A DNA stretch of 64,000 bases from Anoxybacteroides rupiense (lineage in GTDB: Bacteria; Bacillota; Bacilli; Bacillales; Anoxybacillaceae): contig NZ_JACIDF010000004.1 in the NCBI RefSeq assembly GCF_014196195.1, positions 310,001-374,000 on the forward strand, read 5' to 3'. Each line of letters opens with the position of its first letter. The first letter of the stretch is position 1. The notes under the pieces are model-generated. The model was not told the DNA's origin, searched no databases, and saw nothing but the letters and a program-made list of their open reading frames with translations. The position numbers were made by a program, and so were the translations under genes. Positions 18,080 to 26,930 of the stretch are shown here, one piece after another.

Positions 18080-19264
18080 GTGGCAAACGTTTTTTTGAAG
18101 CGAAAGCGCAAAAAGCGGCTGGAGCAAGGCCATCCTTGGATTTTTCAAAGTGAAGTAGACTACATTGAAGGTGATTTTGAACCAGGCGATTTTGTGAACG
18201 TCTATAACCATCAGCATTACTTTCTCGCAAAGGGGTATATTAATCCTCGCTCACAAATGATTGTGCGCGTCTTAACTCACCATGCAGACGAAGAATTGAA
18301 CGAAACATTTTTCATGGAAAGGATTCGTCAAGCATGGGCATATCGGGAACGAATGATTCCAGGTGTCCGTTCTTGTCGCGCCATTTATGGTGAAGCCGAT
18401 TTTTTGCCGGGGCTTATTGTCGATAAATACGAAGATGTACTTGTTGTGCAAATTCTTTCCCTTGGAATGGAAAAGCGAAAAGACTGGATTTTAAAAGGCT
18501 TGCTTGAAGTATTTCAACCAAAAGCGATTTATTTGCGCAATGATGTATATGTCCGCGAGCTGGAAGGGCTTGAGCAAGAAAAAGGATTTTGGTACGGCAC
18601 ATGCGATACAGAAGTGATCATTGAAGAAAACGGGGTAAAATACATCGTTGATATTGAAAACGGGCAAAAAACAGGGTTTTTCTTTGACCAACGGCAAAAC
18701 CGCGCCGCCATTCGCCCGCTCATCGACACGGATACAACCGTTTTGGATTGTTTCACCCATACAGGCTCGTTTATGCTCAATGCTTGTTTATACGGAGCAA
18801 AGCATGTCACCGCTGTCGATATTTCCGATCACGCGATTGAGACAGCGAAACGAAACGCAGCACTAAACGGTTTTACGAACGTTGATTTCGTTGTCGCCAA
18901 TGCGTTCGATTATTTGCGAGAGGCCGTGCACGAAGGAAAGCAGTGGGATGTCGTGATTGTTGATCCCCCGGCATTCGCCAAATCGGCTCACTCTGTTCCA
19001 AAGGCCTTGGGCGGATATAAGGACATTAACTTAAACGGTTTAAAATTAGTAAAGGATGGGGGATTTTTTGTTACAGCCAGCTGCTCCTACCATGTCCATG
19101 CTGATATGTTTCAAGCGATGGTGGAAGAAGCTGCATTTGATGCAAAAAAAATTTTGCGCCAAGTCCATTGGAGCGGAGCCGGCTATGATCATCCGAAGCT
19201 GCTTGCTGCCGATGAAGGCGATTATTTAAAATTTGCCATCTACGAAGTGCATTCACGCAAATGA
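18080..19264 (+). CDS. RlmI-family 23S rRNA methyltransferase (YwbD-like)
   Basis: A 394-residue SAM-dependent methyltransferase. N-terminal PUA domain (KRLEQGHPWIFQSEV), then the Rossmann domain with VLDCFTHTGSFMLNACLYGA (motif I), VDPPAFAKS (motif IV) and the catalytic-type Cys in TASCSYHV. E. coli RlmI makes m5C1962 in 23S rRNA; B. subtilis YwbD is the near relative. I favour the GTG at 18080 (GGAG at 18068-18071) over the GTG at 18071, which has no ribosome site. Confidence 0.85.
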   Translation: MANVFLKRKRKKRLEQGHPWIFQSEVDYIEGDFEPGDFVNVYNHQHYFLAKGYINPRSQMIVRVLTHHADEELNETFFMERIRQAWAYRERMIPGVRSCRAIYGEADFLPGLIVDKYEDVLVVQILSLGMEKRKDWILKGLLEVFQPKAIYLRNDVYVRELEGLEQEKGFWYGTCDTEVIIEENGVKYIVDIENGQKTGFFFDQRQNRAAIRPLIDTDTTVLDCFTHTGSFMLNACLYGAKHVTAVDISDHAIETAKRNAALNGFTNVDFVVANAFDYLREAVHEGKQWDVVIVDPPAFAKSAHSVPKALGGYKDINLNGLKLVKDGGFFVTASCSYHVHADMFQAMVEEAAFDAKKILRQVHWSGAGYDHPKLLAADEGDYLKFAIYEVHSRK

Positions 19265-19290
19265 CGGACATCAAGCACGATGTCCGTCAT
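19261..19290. terminator. bidirectional hairpin between convergent genes
   Basis: An 11-bp perfect stem ATGACGGACAT/ATGTCCGTCAT with an 8-base loop that contains the stop codon of the upstream gene; only a weak T tract follows. Confidence 0.65.
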
Positions 19291-19291
19291 T

Positions 19292-19819
19292 TCACCATCC
19301 TTTTTTCTGGCGCAATTGCTGAATATGTGCAGTATGATGCTTCCCATGCCAAGCATACATAGCCACAAATGTATATAAATCGATTTTCGTTTTGGTCCCT
19401 TCATGATAGAACGTTTTTTGAAAATCTTCTGTTGCCAACGATTCAAGCAGCTGTGTCCAACGTCCATGAACTCCTTCAAGCAAACGCAAAGAAAGCTCGA
19501 CTGACACCGAACGTGCATCGACCGTTTCGGCCCAAGCATTTTCATCAAATGGTTTAATGGAAGGAGCCGCTTCGGTAATCGTCCATTTTGTGCGCAAAAA
19601 CGCATTCATGCTGGCATCCGCCATATGGTGGACCACTTGCGCTACCGTCCAGCCCCCCTCACGATAAGGTGTGTTCAACTGCTCCTCATTGAATCCACTG
19701 ACAGCTTCACGCATCGCTGTTGGCAATTGACGAATATCAGCGATCCATTCCTTTATCTTCTCTTCTTGAAACAAAGCTGGCTTTTCAAATTTTCCAATCG
19801 GATAGCGAATATCATTCAT
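19292..19819 (-). CDS. DinB-family metalloprotein, YfiT/BstA-like
   Basis: A 175-residue DinB/YfiT four-helix protein. The metal-binding histidines appear in [14 protein letters not shown] and [15 protein letters not shown], typical of the YfiT group. Relatives in Bacilli include YfiT and BstA, a bacillithiol S-transferase; the exact thiol substrate is inferred. A GGAGGG site precedes the ATG. Convergent with the rRNA methyltransferase gene. Confidence 0.82.
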   Translation of the reverse strand: MNDIRYPIGKFEKPALFQEEKIKEWIADIRQLPTAMREAVSGFNEEQLNTPYREGGWTVAQVVHHMADASMNAFLRTKWTITEAAPSIKPFDENAWAETVDARSVSVELSLRLLEGVHGRWTQLLESLATEDFQKTFYHEGTKTKIDLYTFVAMYAWHGKHHTAHIQQLRQKKGW

Positions 19820-20188
19820 TTCTTCATCCCTCCCACTTAACCATTCGCCCTATCACTAAGTAAATCCTTTGTTTGTTCCTAACAAAAAATACACCGTATC
19901 TATAAAGTATAGATCTTCCCCCCTCCCCTTTGTTTAGAGATGGGAGACTTCTCCGTAGATCTGTTATTGACCATTGAAAAAATAGCGCTTCTTCTTTCCA
20001 ATCCGCTATCAATTCCATTTTCTATATCAAACATAAATGCAAGCGATGAACAACCAACCGCTTCCAGAGAATTTCGTTCGTCTGAAAGCGATGCTGTTCG
20101 GTTGGACGGACTGAAATCGATGATCACCTGCCCACTTTGAGCAAATGTTGACTCATCAAACGATAGATCATTGCATAGGCTCCAAATG
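19820..20188. other. non-coding stretch with IS-end-like motif
   Basis: No supported gene. It contains CTCCC, a short spacer and AGAGATGGGAGACTTCT (19936-19952), a 17-base motif repeated with two changes at 44827-44843; see findings. The rest shows no clear signal. Confidence 0.35.
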
Positions 20189-21856
20189 CTAAATTTGATT
20201 TATATAAACACGCGCTTCGTACGGCCGCAGCTTAAAACGGGTCGCGTTTTTATGCGGCTTGACCTCATAGTTTTGCAGCGCTAAATGGTCTGAAGATAGT
20301 TTGATGGCATCATAGCGATAAAGAACCGATTTAGGGCTCAAATTGACAATCACAACCGCTTGTTCATGCCCAAGTGTCCGCGTATAAGCGTAAATCGCTT
20401 GATCATTTTCTAAAATTAGATCATACATGCCGTAAACCAATACTTCATGTTCCTTGCGCAGACGAATCATTTTTTTATAAAAGTGAAAAACCGAATGAGG
20501 ATCGTTTTGCTGCCTTTTTACATTGATCGTTTTATAGTTTTCATTGACTCCTAACCATGGCGTTCCTGTAGTAAAGCCGGCATGAAGCTCGTCAGACCAT
20601 TGCATCGGCGTGCGGGAATTATCGCGTCCTTTTTGCCAAATCGACGGCATGATTTCTTCATGTGAACGTCCCTTTTCCCGCTCGATCCGATAAAGGTTTT
20701 TAATCGCAATATCACGATATTCATCAATCGATTGAAAACGGACATTGGTCATCCCGATTTCTTGTCCTTGATAAATGAACGGAGTTCCTTGCATGAAAAA
20801 GTAGAGCGCCCCCAGCGCCTTGGCACTTTCGTTAAGATATTCCTTATCGTTTCCCCATGTTGAAACAGAGCGAGGCTGATCGTGATTTTCAAGGAACAAA
20901 GCATTCCAGCCGCCATTTTCAAGCCCTTTTTGCCATTTCGTCAACACACGCTTCAATTGGCGGACATCCACTTGATGATTGATGGTTTTCTCCCATAATC
21001 CCAGATGTTCAAATTGAAAGATCATATTAAAAATGCCTTCTTTTTCTCCTACCCATTCCCCCGCCTGCTCCACCTTTACGCCATTCGCTTCTCCGACAGT
21101 CATAATATCGTATTGCGCAAACGTTTGCATTTTCAACTCTTTTAAATATTCCATAATGCCTTCTTGATTCATATGGCCCGCAAAGGAAGGAACGTAATCC
21201 AACCCCTTGGGATTCGGCAAGTCTGGCAGCCCAGGCTTTTTCTTAATATGAGAAATCGCATCAACACGAAAACCGTCAATCCCTTTATTCAGCCACCACT
21301 TAATCATTTCATACAACGCGCGGCGCACCTCATCATTTTCCCAATTTAAATCAGGCTGCTTCGCCGCGAAAACATGCAAGTAATACTGTTTTGTCAACGG
21401 ATCATATTCCCAAGCCGATCCGCCAAAAATACTTTCCCAGTTATTCGGCTCTTTTCCATTTTTACCATCGCGCCAAATATACCAATCGCGTTTCGGGCTA
21501 TCTTTTGCAGAACGTGACTCTACAAACCACGGATGTTCATCGCTTGTGTGATTAATCACCAAATCTAAAATGACTTTCATGCCGCGGTTATGCGCTTGCT
21601 GCAACAGTTCGTCAAAATCGTTCATATCTCCAAACTCTTCAGCAATGGCATAATAATCACTTATATCATATCCATTGTCGGCATTTGGCGATGGATAAAT
21701 CGGACAAATCCATATGATATCGATTCCAAGATCGTGCAAATAATCAAGCTTTGAAAGAATGCCGCGAAGATCCCCGATTCCATCTCCATTGGAATCCATA
21801 AAGCTTCGCGGATAAATTTGATACACAACCCCTTCTTTCCACCATGCTTTATTCAA
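20189..21856 (-). CDS. alpha-glucosidase (maltase type, GH13)
   Basis: A 555-residue cytoplasmic GH13 enzyme hydrolysing short alpha-1,4-glucosides. Catalytic residues are Asp199 in GFRVDAISH, Glu256 in MTVGEANG and Asp326 in LENHDQPRS. Ala200 after the nucleophile is the residue reported for maltases, where oligo-1,6-glucosidases have Val. Sequence and length match Geobacillus alpha-glucosidase as I recall it. The start is a TTG seven bases after AGAGGAGG; ATGs further upstream overlap that site. Single gene, no sugar regulator adjacent. Confidence 0.9.
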   Translation of the reverse strand: MNKAWWKEGVVYQIYPRSFMDSNGDGIGDLRGILSKLDYLHDLGIDIIWICPIYPSPNADNGYDISDYYAIAEEFGDMNDFDELLQQAHNRGMKVILDLVINHTSDEHPWFVESRSAKDSPKRDWYIWRDGKNGKEPNNWESIFGGSAWEYDPLTKQYYLHVFAAKQPDLNWENDEVRRALYEMIKWWLNKGIDGFRVDAISHIKKKPGLPDLPNPKGLDYVPSFAGHMNQEGIMEYLKELKMQTFAQYDIMTVGEANGVKVEQAGEWVGEKEGIFNMIFQFEHLGLWEKTINHQVDVRQLKRVLTKWQKGLENGGWNALFLENHDQPRSVSTWGNDKEYLNESAKALGALYFFMQGTPFIYQGQEIGMTNVRFQSIDEYRDIAIKNLYRIEREKGRSHEEIMPSIWQKGRDNSRTPMQWSDELHAGFTTGTPWLGVNENYKTINVKRQQNDPHSVFHFYKKMIRLRKEHEVLVYGMYDLILENDQAIYAYTRTLGHEQAVVIVNLSPKSVLYRYDAIKLSSDHLALQNYEVKPHKNATRFKLRPYEARVYINQI

Positions 21857-22332
21857 AGTAGTACCTCCTCTATTCATCGACATGCAATATCCTAATTATT
21901 AAGTTACATGATCCGCTATCGAGATACAATACACTTTGAGAAAAAAGTAAAAACGCTCCTGAATGATCCCCAATCATAAGCATACTCAAGACGGACAATA
22001 GCCTTTTTCGTAGCGCCATCGGATACCAGGATTTTTCACAGGAAGTAACAGCCATCATCAAACAAAGGAATACTTGCCGATGATAAACCGAAAAGCAAAT
22101 AATCCCACCATTCATAACTTAAAGCCTGTAAAAAACATGGGCGGAGACAAGTCGGTGAACTTGCCTCCGCCGCACCAAAACGCAACCAAGCGGCGAACAA
22201 CTAGCTGCTTTCGACTGCTCCCTTTTCAATTATTCATTCCGTCCACTGAAACGTTCTTGCTTCTCGCTTCTGTCCATTTTTTCCATTTGAAGCTATCCAT
22301 ATCAAGCAAATCAAACATCGTCCCTTCTCAAT
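21857..22332. other. intergenic stretch with an orphan hairpin
   Basis: No supported gene. A hairpin at 22141-22172 pairs GGCGGAG and CAAGT with ACTTG and CTCCGCC around one mismatch, without a good T tract. The alpha-glucosidase promoter should lie at the left end; no cre-like site was found there. Confidence 0.4.
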
Positions 22333-23250
22333 CTATCCTCTTTGCCGCTCATATAACTTTAAATGATGATACACAGCTTTAAGCAACGGGGTAGTGATTT
22401 GATGCTGCTTCGCTAGTTGAAGCAAATATCCTTGCAAATGATCGACTTCGACCATTTGCCCTTTTTCCATATCGCGCTGCATGGAAGATTTCATTTGCGG
22501 CGGCATGCTATTCATTTGCGCCCATTGTTTTTCCTCAATGCCGTCTTCAATTGGGGCCCCGTGCGCTCTCATAATGGCTCCGATTTCTTTCAATAAAGCT
22601 AAAAGAATTTCTTGCCCGTATTCTCCTGAGCACACCAGACCCATCGGAACACGGAATAATGTCGTCACACCAGACATCGCTGCAATAAATAAATATTTGT
22701 GCCACATATCAGTGACAATTTGTTCACTCAACTCAAATCGTGCATTGCATGATGAAAACAGATCATCAAGTCTTTTCACCCGTTGGGTAATCTCACCTGA
22801 CCATTCACCGAACTTGACAGTGTGAGTAGGACTTGATTGAATAATCGTTCCATCTTCTGCAAGGGTTGTTTCAATAAAACAAAGTCCTCCCAATACGTTC
22901 TCTTTTCCAAACTCCTGCCAAAGCAAGTCCATGTGCGCAATACCATTTAATAGCGGTAAAATAAGCGTTCCTTCTCCTACATATGGCTTGACATCGCGAA
23001 TGGCTTCAGGCAAATGATACGCTTTGTTAGAAAAAATGACAACATCAAACGGTACTGCTTCCTCTGCGGCAACAAGCAGCTTGGGAGTTAGCTGTGCGTC
23101 ACCATGGACACTGCGAATGACAAGCCCTCGTTTTTCTAATTGCTGTTTTCTTTTTTCGCGAACAAGAAACGTGACATCTACTCCTTTTTCCAGCAGACGA
23201 CCGCCAAAATAACCGCCGACTGCTCCAGCCCCCACTACTAATATACGCAT
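22333..23250 (-). CDS. ketopantoate reductase family protein (PanE/ApbA, YkpB-like)
   Basis: A 305-residue NADPH-dependent reductase of the 2-dehydropantoate 2-reductase family. The Rossmann loop LVVGAGAVGGYFGGRL is at residues 4-19, and the catalytic Lys lies in MWHKYLFIAAMSG. In pantothenate synthesis it reduces ketopantoate to pantoate; Bacilli carry two paralogues (YlbQ and YkpB types), and which one this is cannot be settled here. Not near other pan genes. Confidence 0.85.
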   Translation of the reverse strand: MRILVVGAGAVGGYFGGRLLEKGVDVTFLVREKRKQQLEKRGLVIRSVHGDAQLTPKLLVAAEEAVPFDVVIFSNKAYHLPEAIRDVKPYVGEGTLILPLLNGIAHMDLLWQEFGKENVLGGLCFIETTLAEDGTIIQSSPTHTVKFGEWSGEITQRVKRLDDLFSSCNARFELSEQIVTDMWHKYLFIAAMSGVTTLFRVPMGLVCSGEYGQEILLALLKEIGAIMRAHGAPIEDGIEEKQWAQMNSMPPQMKSSMQRDMEKGQMVEVDHLQGYLLQLAKQHQITTPLLKAVYHHLKLYERQRG

Positions 23251-23407
23251 CTTTGATTCCTCCTTAGCAGATTGGATGAAACGTCCCTAAACCGACAATC
23301 CTTCACCGATAAAACAAAATAAAGGCTCCATAAAAAAATCCTATCATGTTCTCTGGCATTTCTAAACAGCAAAGAAAGAGAAAAGGGAGATCAGAATCCC
23401 CCTTTTT

Positions 23408-23611
23408 TCAGCAACACCGAGATACTTTTCCACCTTTGGCGTTATATCTTGCATCTTGTGCCTCGCAAAAAAACTCCTTTCGCGACTTAATCGGTTCTCC
23501 CGGGTGATGCGTTTTCATATGTTCAACATAACGTTCATAATTCGGCACCCCAACAAGCAAATCGAAAAATTGCCGCCGATATTTGATCATATTTGCTAGA
23601 AGCTTACGCAT
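23408..23611 (-). CDS. YbdD/YjiX family small protein
   Basis: A 67-residue basic protein of the DUF466/YbdD family, conserved as the partner gene of CstA-type transporters. Family marks: VPNYERYVEHMKTHHPGEP, the EFFCEAQDARYN block and a C-terminal Cys-Cys. The ATG overlaps the last codons of cstA by eight bases (ATGCGTAA), so I chose it over ATGs deeper inside cstA. Likely modulates the transporter; the mechanism is not known. Confidence 0.88.
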   Translation of the reverse strand: MRKLLANMIKYRRQFFDLLVGVPNYERYVEHMKTHHPGEPIKSRKEFFCEAQDARYNAKGGKVSRCC

Positions 23612-25682
23612 AATGCTTAACCCCATTTCCATCATCCCGTGGAATATAAGGAGCTTCTTTAAGAGGTGTTGCTTTATTATTCAATACTTTAATCCAAATG
23701 TTAATCGACGAAATGAGCACAGCTAAAACGACGAGCATAAAAATGCCGCATAACGCTGCATCTACATAATCATTCATAATAATTTGCCGCATTTGCGCTT
23801 CTGTCGTCGCTGGTGCTAAAATATTGCCTTCGTTTAGCGCATTTCTGAATACTTTCGCATGTGATAAAAATCCAATTTTAGCATCCGGATGGAACAATTT
23901 TTGAAATCCAGCTGTCATCGTTACAACTAATAGCCACACTGTTGGCACTAACGTTACCCATGCGTATGCCTTTTTCCCCATCTTAAATAAAAGAGTCGTT
24001 CCTAATAAAAGGGCGATACCAGCAAGCATTTGGTTGGCAATACCAAACAGCGGCCATAATGTATTGATTCCGCCAAGCGGATCAATGACTCCTTGATAGA
24101 GGAAATATCCCCATCCGAGTACACATAAAGCCGTTGCAATAATATTGGCCGGCAATGAATCGGTTTTAGCAAATGGTTTATAAAAATGTCCGATAATATC
24201 TTGAATCATGAAGCGGCCAACACGCGTTCCCGCATCAATCGTCGTTAAAATAAATAGCGCTTCAAATAAAATCGCAAAATGGTACCAAAAAGCCATAAAT
24301 GCTTTTCCACCAATCACTTTTGAAAGGATCACTGCCATCCCAATAGCCAAAGTCGGTGCACCGCCTGTACGCGATAAAATCGTTTGCTCCCCTACATCTT
24401 TGGCCAACTCTGTCAATGCGTCTGGGGTAACGACAAATCCCCAAGATGAAACCGTTTGGGCAGCCTGGACTACATCTGTGCCAATAGCAGCTGCTGGACT
24501 ATTAATCGCAAAATAAACCCCTGGTGTTAGCACGCATGCTGCGACAAGAGCCATTACCGCTACAAACGACTCCATAAGCATCGCCCCATATCCGATTGGG
24601 CGGGCATGACTTTCGAGTTCGATCATTTTTGGCGTCGTTCCGGAAGAAACAAGAGCATGGAATCCAGAAACAGCTCCGCACGCAATGGTGATAAATAAAA
24701 ATGGGAATAAATTTCCTGAAAATACAGGTCCTGTTCCATCCACGAATTTGGTCACAGCAGGCATTTGCAAATCAGGTACAACAACAAGAATACCAAGCGC
24801 TAGACCAACGATCGTTCCGATTTTAAGAAAAGTGCTTAAATAATCGCGCGGCGCTAGCAATAGCCATACAGGCAACGCCGAAGCCACAAATCCATAAGCA
24901 ATCATTAAAAGAGCAATTGTCTCCCCTTTAAATGTAAACATATTGGCTAATGTCGGATGTTCAGCCACATGCTGTCCCGCAATAAGGGAAACAATCAGCA
25001 GAACAAAACCGATCAATGAAGCTTCCCCTACGCGGCCTGGCCGCAGATAGCGCATGTAAATTCCCATAAAAATCGCAATCGGAATCGTTGCCGCAATGGT
25101 AAACATTCCCCACGGGCTTCCTACAAGCGCTTTCACAACCACCAACGCTAACACGGCTAATAAAATAATCATGATACCTAAAATCCCAAGCATAGCAACA
25201 AGCCCTGTGAAGGAGCCCATTTCTTCTTTAATCATTTCACCAAGTGACTTTCCGTTGCGGCGCATTGAAGCAAACAAAATGACAAAATCCTGTACCGCAC
25301 CTGCTAGTACCACACCGACTACAATCCAAAGCGTGCCCGGCAAATATCCCATCTGTGATGCCAAAATAGGGCCAACAAGCGGGCCAGCTCCTGCAATAGC
25401 AGCAAAATGATGTCCGAATAACACCCATTTATTCGTCGGCACATAGTCTTTTCCATCATTCATCACTTCAGCTGGTGTTTTGCGATTATCATCCAGCTCA
25501 AATACTTTCTGCGCAATAAATTTGCTATAAAAACGATAAGCCACTGCATATACACACACCGCTGCCACAATGAGCCAAATCGCATTAATCGTTTCGCCGC
25601 GGTGCAGAGCCAATACCGCAAAGCCAATGGCTCCAATGATCGAAATCAATCCCCAAATCACGATTGATTTAACCGCTTTCAA
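23604..25682 (-). CDS. cstA: carbon starvation protein CstA (pyruvate/peptide transporter family)
   Basis: A 692-residue membrane protein with about 16-18 hydrophobic segments and the CstA family blocks (GPLVGPILASQMGYLPG, SGFHALVSSGTTPKMIE, FEALFILTTIDAGTRVGRF, read in parts). CstA and its relatives import pyruvate or peptides during starvation. The start is TTG with GGGGGAGAGG just upstream. It forms an operon with the overlapping ybdD-type gene. Three TAACATG repeats spaced 21 bp lie 87-135 bases upstream, suggesting activation by a LytTR-type response regulator. Confidence 0.93.
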   Translation of the reverse strand: MKAVKSIVIWGLISIIGAIGFAVLALHRGETINAIWLIVAAVCVYAVAYRFYSKFIAQKVFELDDNRKTPAEVMNDGKDYVPTNKWVLFGHHFAAIAGAGPLVGPILASQMGYLPGTLWIVVGVVLAGAVQDFVILFASMRRNGKSLGEMIKEEMGSFTGLVAMLGILGIMIILLAVLALVVVKALVGSPWGMFTIAATIPIAIFMGIYMRYLRPGRVGEASLIGFVLLIVSLIAGQHVAEHPTLANMFTFKGETIALLMIAYGFVASALPVWLLLAPRDYLSTFLKIGTIVGLALGILVVVPDLQMPAVTKFVDGTGPVFSGNLFPFLFITIACGAVSGFHALVSSGTTPKMIELESHARPIGYGAMLMESFVAVMALVAACVLTPGVYFAINSPAAAIGTDVVQAAQTVSSWGFVVTPDALTELAKDVGEQTILSRTGGAPTLAIGMAVILSKVIGGKAFMAFWYHFAILFEALFILTTIDAGTRVGRFMIQDIIGHFYKPFAKTDSLPANIIATALCVLGWGYFLYQGVIDPLGGINTLWPLFGIANQMLAGIALLLGTTLLFKMGKKAYAWVTLVPTVWLLVVTMTAGFQKLFHPDAKIGFLSHAKVFRNALNEGNILAPATTEAQMRQIIMNDYVDAALCGIFMLVVLAVLISSINIWIKVLNNKATPLKEAPYIPRDDGNGVKHYA

Positions 25683-25768
25683 AATCCTCTCCCCCTTTGC
25701 ACTAAAAAATTATACTCTACTCACAGCGATTATACTAACTATTCTGAAAAGTTACCCAAATATTTTCT

Positions 25769-25817
25769 TAACATGAACAAAACTAGACATAACATGTCAA
25801 ATTACACACCTAACATG
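25769..25817 (-). promoter_or_regulatory. three 21-bp-spaced direct repeats upstream of cstA
   Basis: TAACATG occurs at 25769, 25790 and 25811, each exactly 21 bp apart (two helical turns). On the gene strand they read CATGTTA. Direct repeats at this spacing are typical of LytTR-family response regulator sites. Confidence 0.55.
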
Positions 25818-26001
25818 CACCATTTTCAAATTCCCGATCTCAATAGGAACAAAATGTATATTTTCAATAAAATGTAATTATATAAACTGTAAAAAGCGGA
25901 AATGATAAAAATAAGGCAGGGCTCTTTTTCTATATACGAGGCGATATAGGATATAGTCGATGATCAACAAATAAAATCCATTAGTAAAGGGTTAAGAAAA
26001 C

Positions 26002-26463
26002 GTGAAAGCAATTGAACGGTTGTTATGGAGTATTGCTTTACCAGGATTCGGACAGCTTTTGAATCAAAAGTATTTCAAAGGAACCATCTTTATTTTATTA
26101 GAATTTATTGTAAACTCTCAATCCCGATTTAATGAAGCCATTCGCCTGAGCTTTTTGGGAAAAACAATCGAAGCAACCCAAGTCATTGATTTTCAATGGC
26201 TTATGTTTTATCCGTGTTTGTATTTTTTTGCAATGTGGGATGCTTATAAAGATGCTGACGGTGGTCGCTCTCCTTACGCTTTTCTTCCATTCGTTTTTTC
26301 AGCTTATTTTGTCACAGTTGGACTGATGTACTCTTCCCGCGTTACCATCTTCGGCATTTTTTTTGGACCAATTTGGCTGCCAATGCTCTCAGTTATTCCT
26401 GGTGTGCTCACCGGTTTACTGATTCGCTCGCTGCTTATTAAATTTCTCCCACTTCAAAAATAA
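26002..26463 (+). CDS. small polytopic membrane protein, unknown function
   Basis: A 153-residue protein with three or four hydrophobic segments and an N-terminal WSIALPGFGQLLNQKYFKG block, which is reminiscent of TM2-like or DUF5683-type membrane proteins (PGxGQ motif). The central YFFAMWDAYKDADGG motif fits the same type. GTG start with AAAGGG about 10 bases upstream. Monocistronic with a clear terminator. Divergent from cstA. No function assigned. Confidence 0.7.
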   Translation: MKAIERLLWSIALPGFGQLLNQKYFKGTIFILLEFIVNSQSRFNEAIRLSFLGKTIEATQVIDFQWLMFYPCLYFFAMWDAYKDADGGRSPYAFLPFVFSAYFVTVGLMYSSRVTIFGIFFGPIWLPMLSVIPGVLTGLLIRSLLIKFLPLQK

Positions 26464-26490
26464 ACGCGCCGATCGAGCGCGTTTTTTATT
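26463..26490 (+). terminator. intrinsic terminator
   Basis: AACGCGC/GCGCGTT stem followed by TTTTTTATTTTT, immediately after the membrane protein stop. Confidence 0.9.
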
Positions 26491-26562
26491 TTTCCACTTC
26501 AGAAATATTATAGTTGAATTTTCCATTGATTTATTATATGATGATACCAGTGCAACTAACAA

Positions 26563-26578
26563 ACACAATATATTGTAT
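26563..26578 (+). promoter_or_regulatory. NrdR box 1
   Basis: ACACAATATATTGTAT matches the NrdR consensus ACACWATATATWGTGT at 15 of 16 positions. Confidence 0.75.
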
Positions 26579-26594
26579 CGAAGAATAAAAACAA

Positions 26595-26610
26595 AAACTA
26601 TATATAGTAG
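26595..26610 (+). promoter_or_regulatory. NrdR box 2
   Basis: AAACTATATATAGTAG matches the consensus at 13 of 16 positions and begins exactly 32 bp after box 1, the three-turn spacing seen for tandem NrdR boxes. Confidence 0.7.
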
Positions 26611-26620
26611 AACAAACCAC

Positions 26621-26795
26621 AAGTAAAGGTGTCCCTTAGGACTTAATAGGGAATCTGGTGTAAATCCAGAACTGCCCCCGCAACTGTATGTGCGGACGAA
26701 ATGGAAGCTCCACTGTATACGAAAGCTTATACGGCGCGTATACGGGAAGGATCCAAAGTAGGAAGAAGCACAAGTCAGGAGACCTGCCTTGCTTG
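26621..26795 (+). ncRNA. cobalamin riboswitch
   Basis: Conserved blocks in order: AAAGGTGTCCC, AATAGGGAATCTGGTG with AAATCCAG, CTGCCCCCGCAACTGTA, a peripheral hairpin, CACTGTA, GGGAAGG, and AGTCAGGAGACCTGCC at the end. This is a full B12 aptamer. It stands 136 bases before nrdA with a terminator between. Confidence 0.96.
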
Positions 26796-26880
26796 TTTCG
26801 TTTCACATTCTTCGGGGAGGGAGAAGATGAAGCGATGGTTTAAGAAGGGAAGTTTTATTCCTTTTTATACTATCGTTTCA

Positions 26881-26907
26881 TCCACTCAATCCGGAGTGGA
26901 TTTTTTT
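26881..26907 (+). terminator. riboswitch-controlled terminator before nrdA
   Basis: TCCACTC/GGAGTGGA stem, 5-base loop and seven T. An alternative pairing of 26826-26839 with 26869-26882 overlaps its first bases and may be the antiterminator. Confidence 0.85.
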
Positions 26908-26930
26908 ATTGGAAAGAGGAGGAGCCGATA

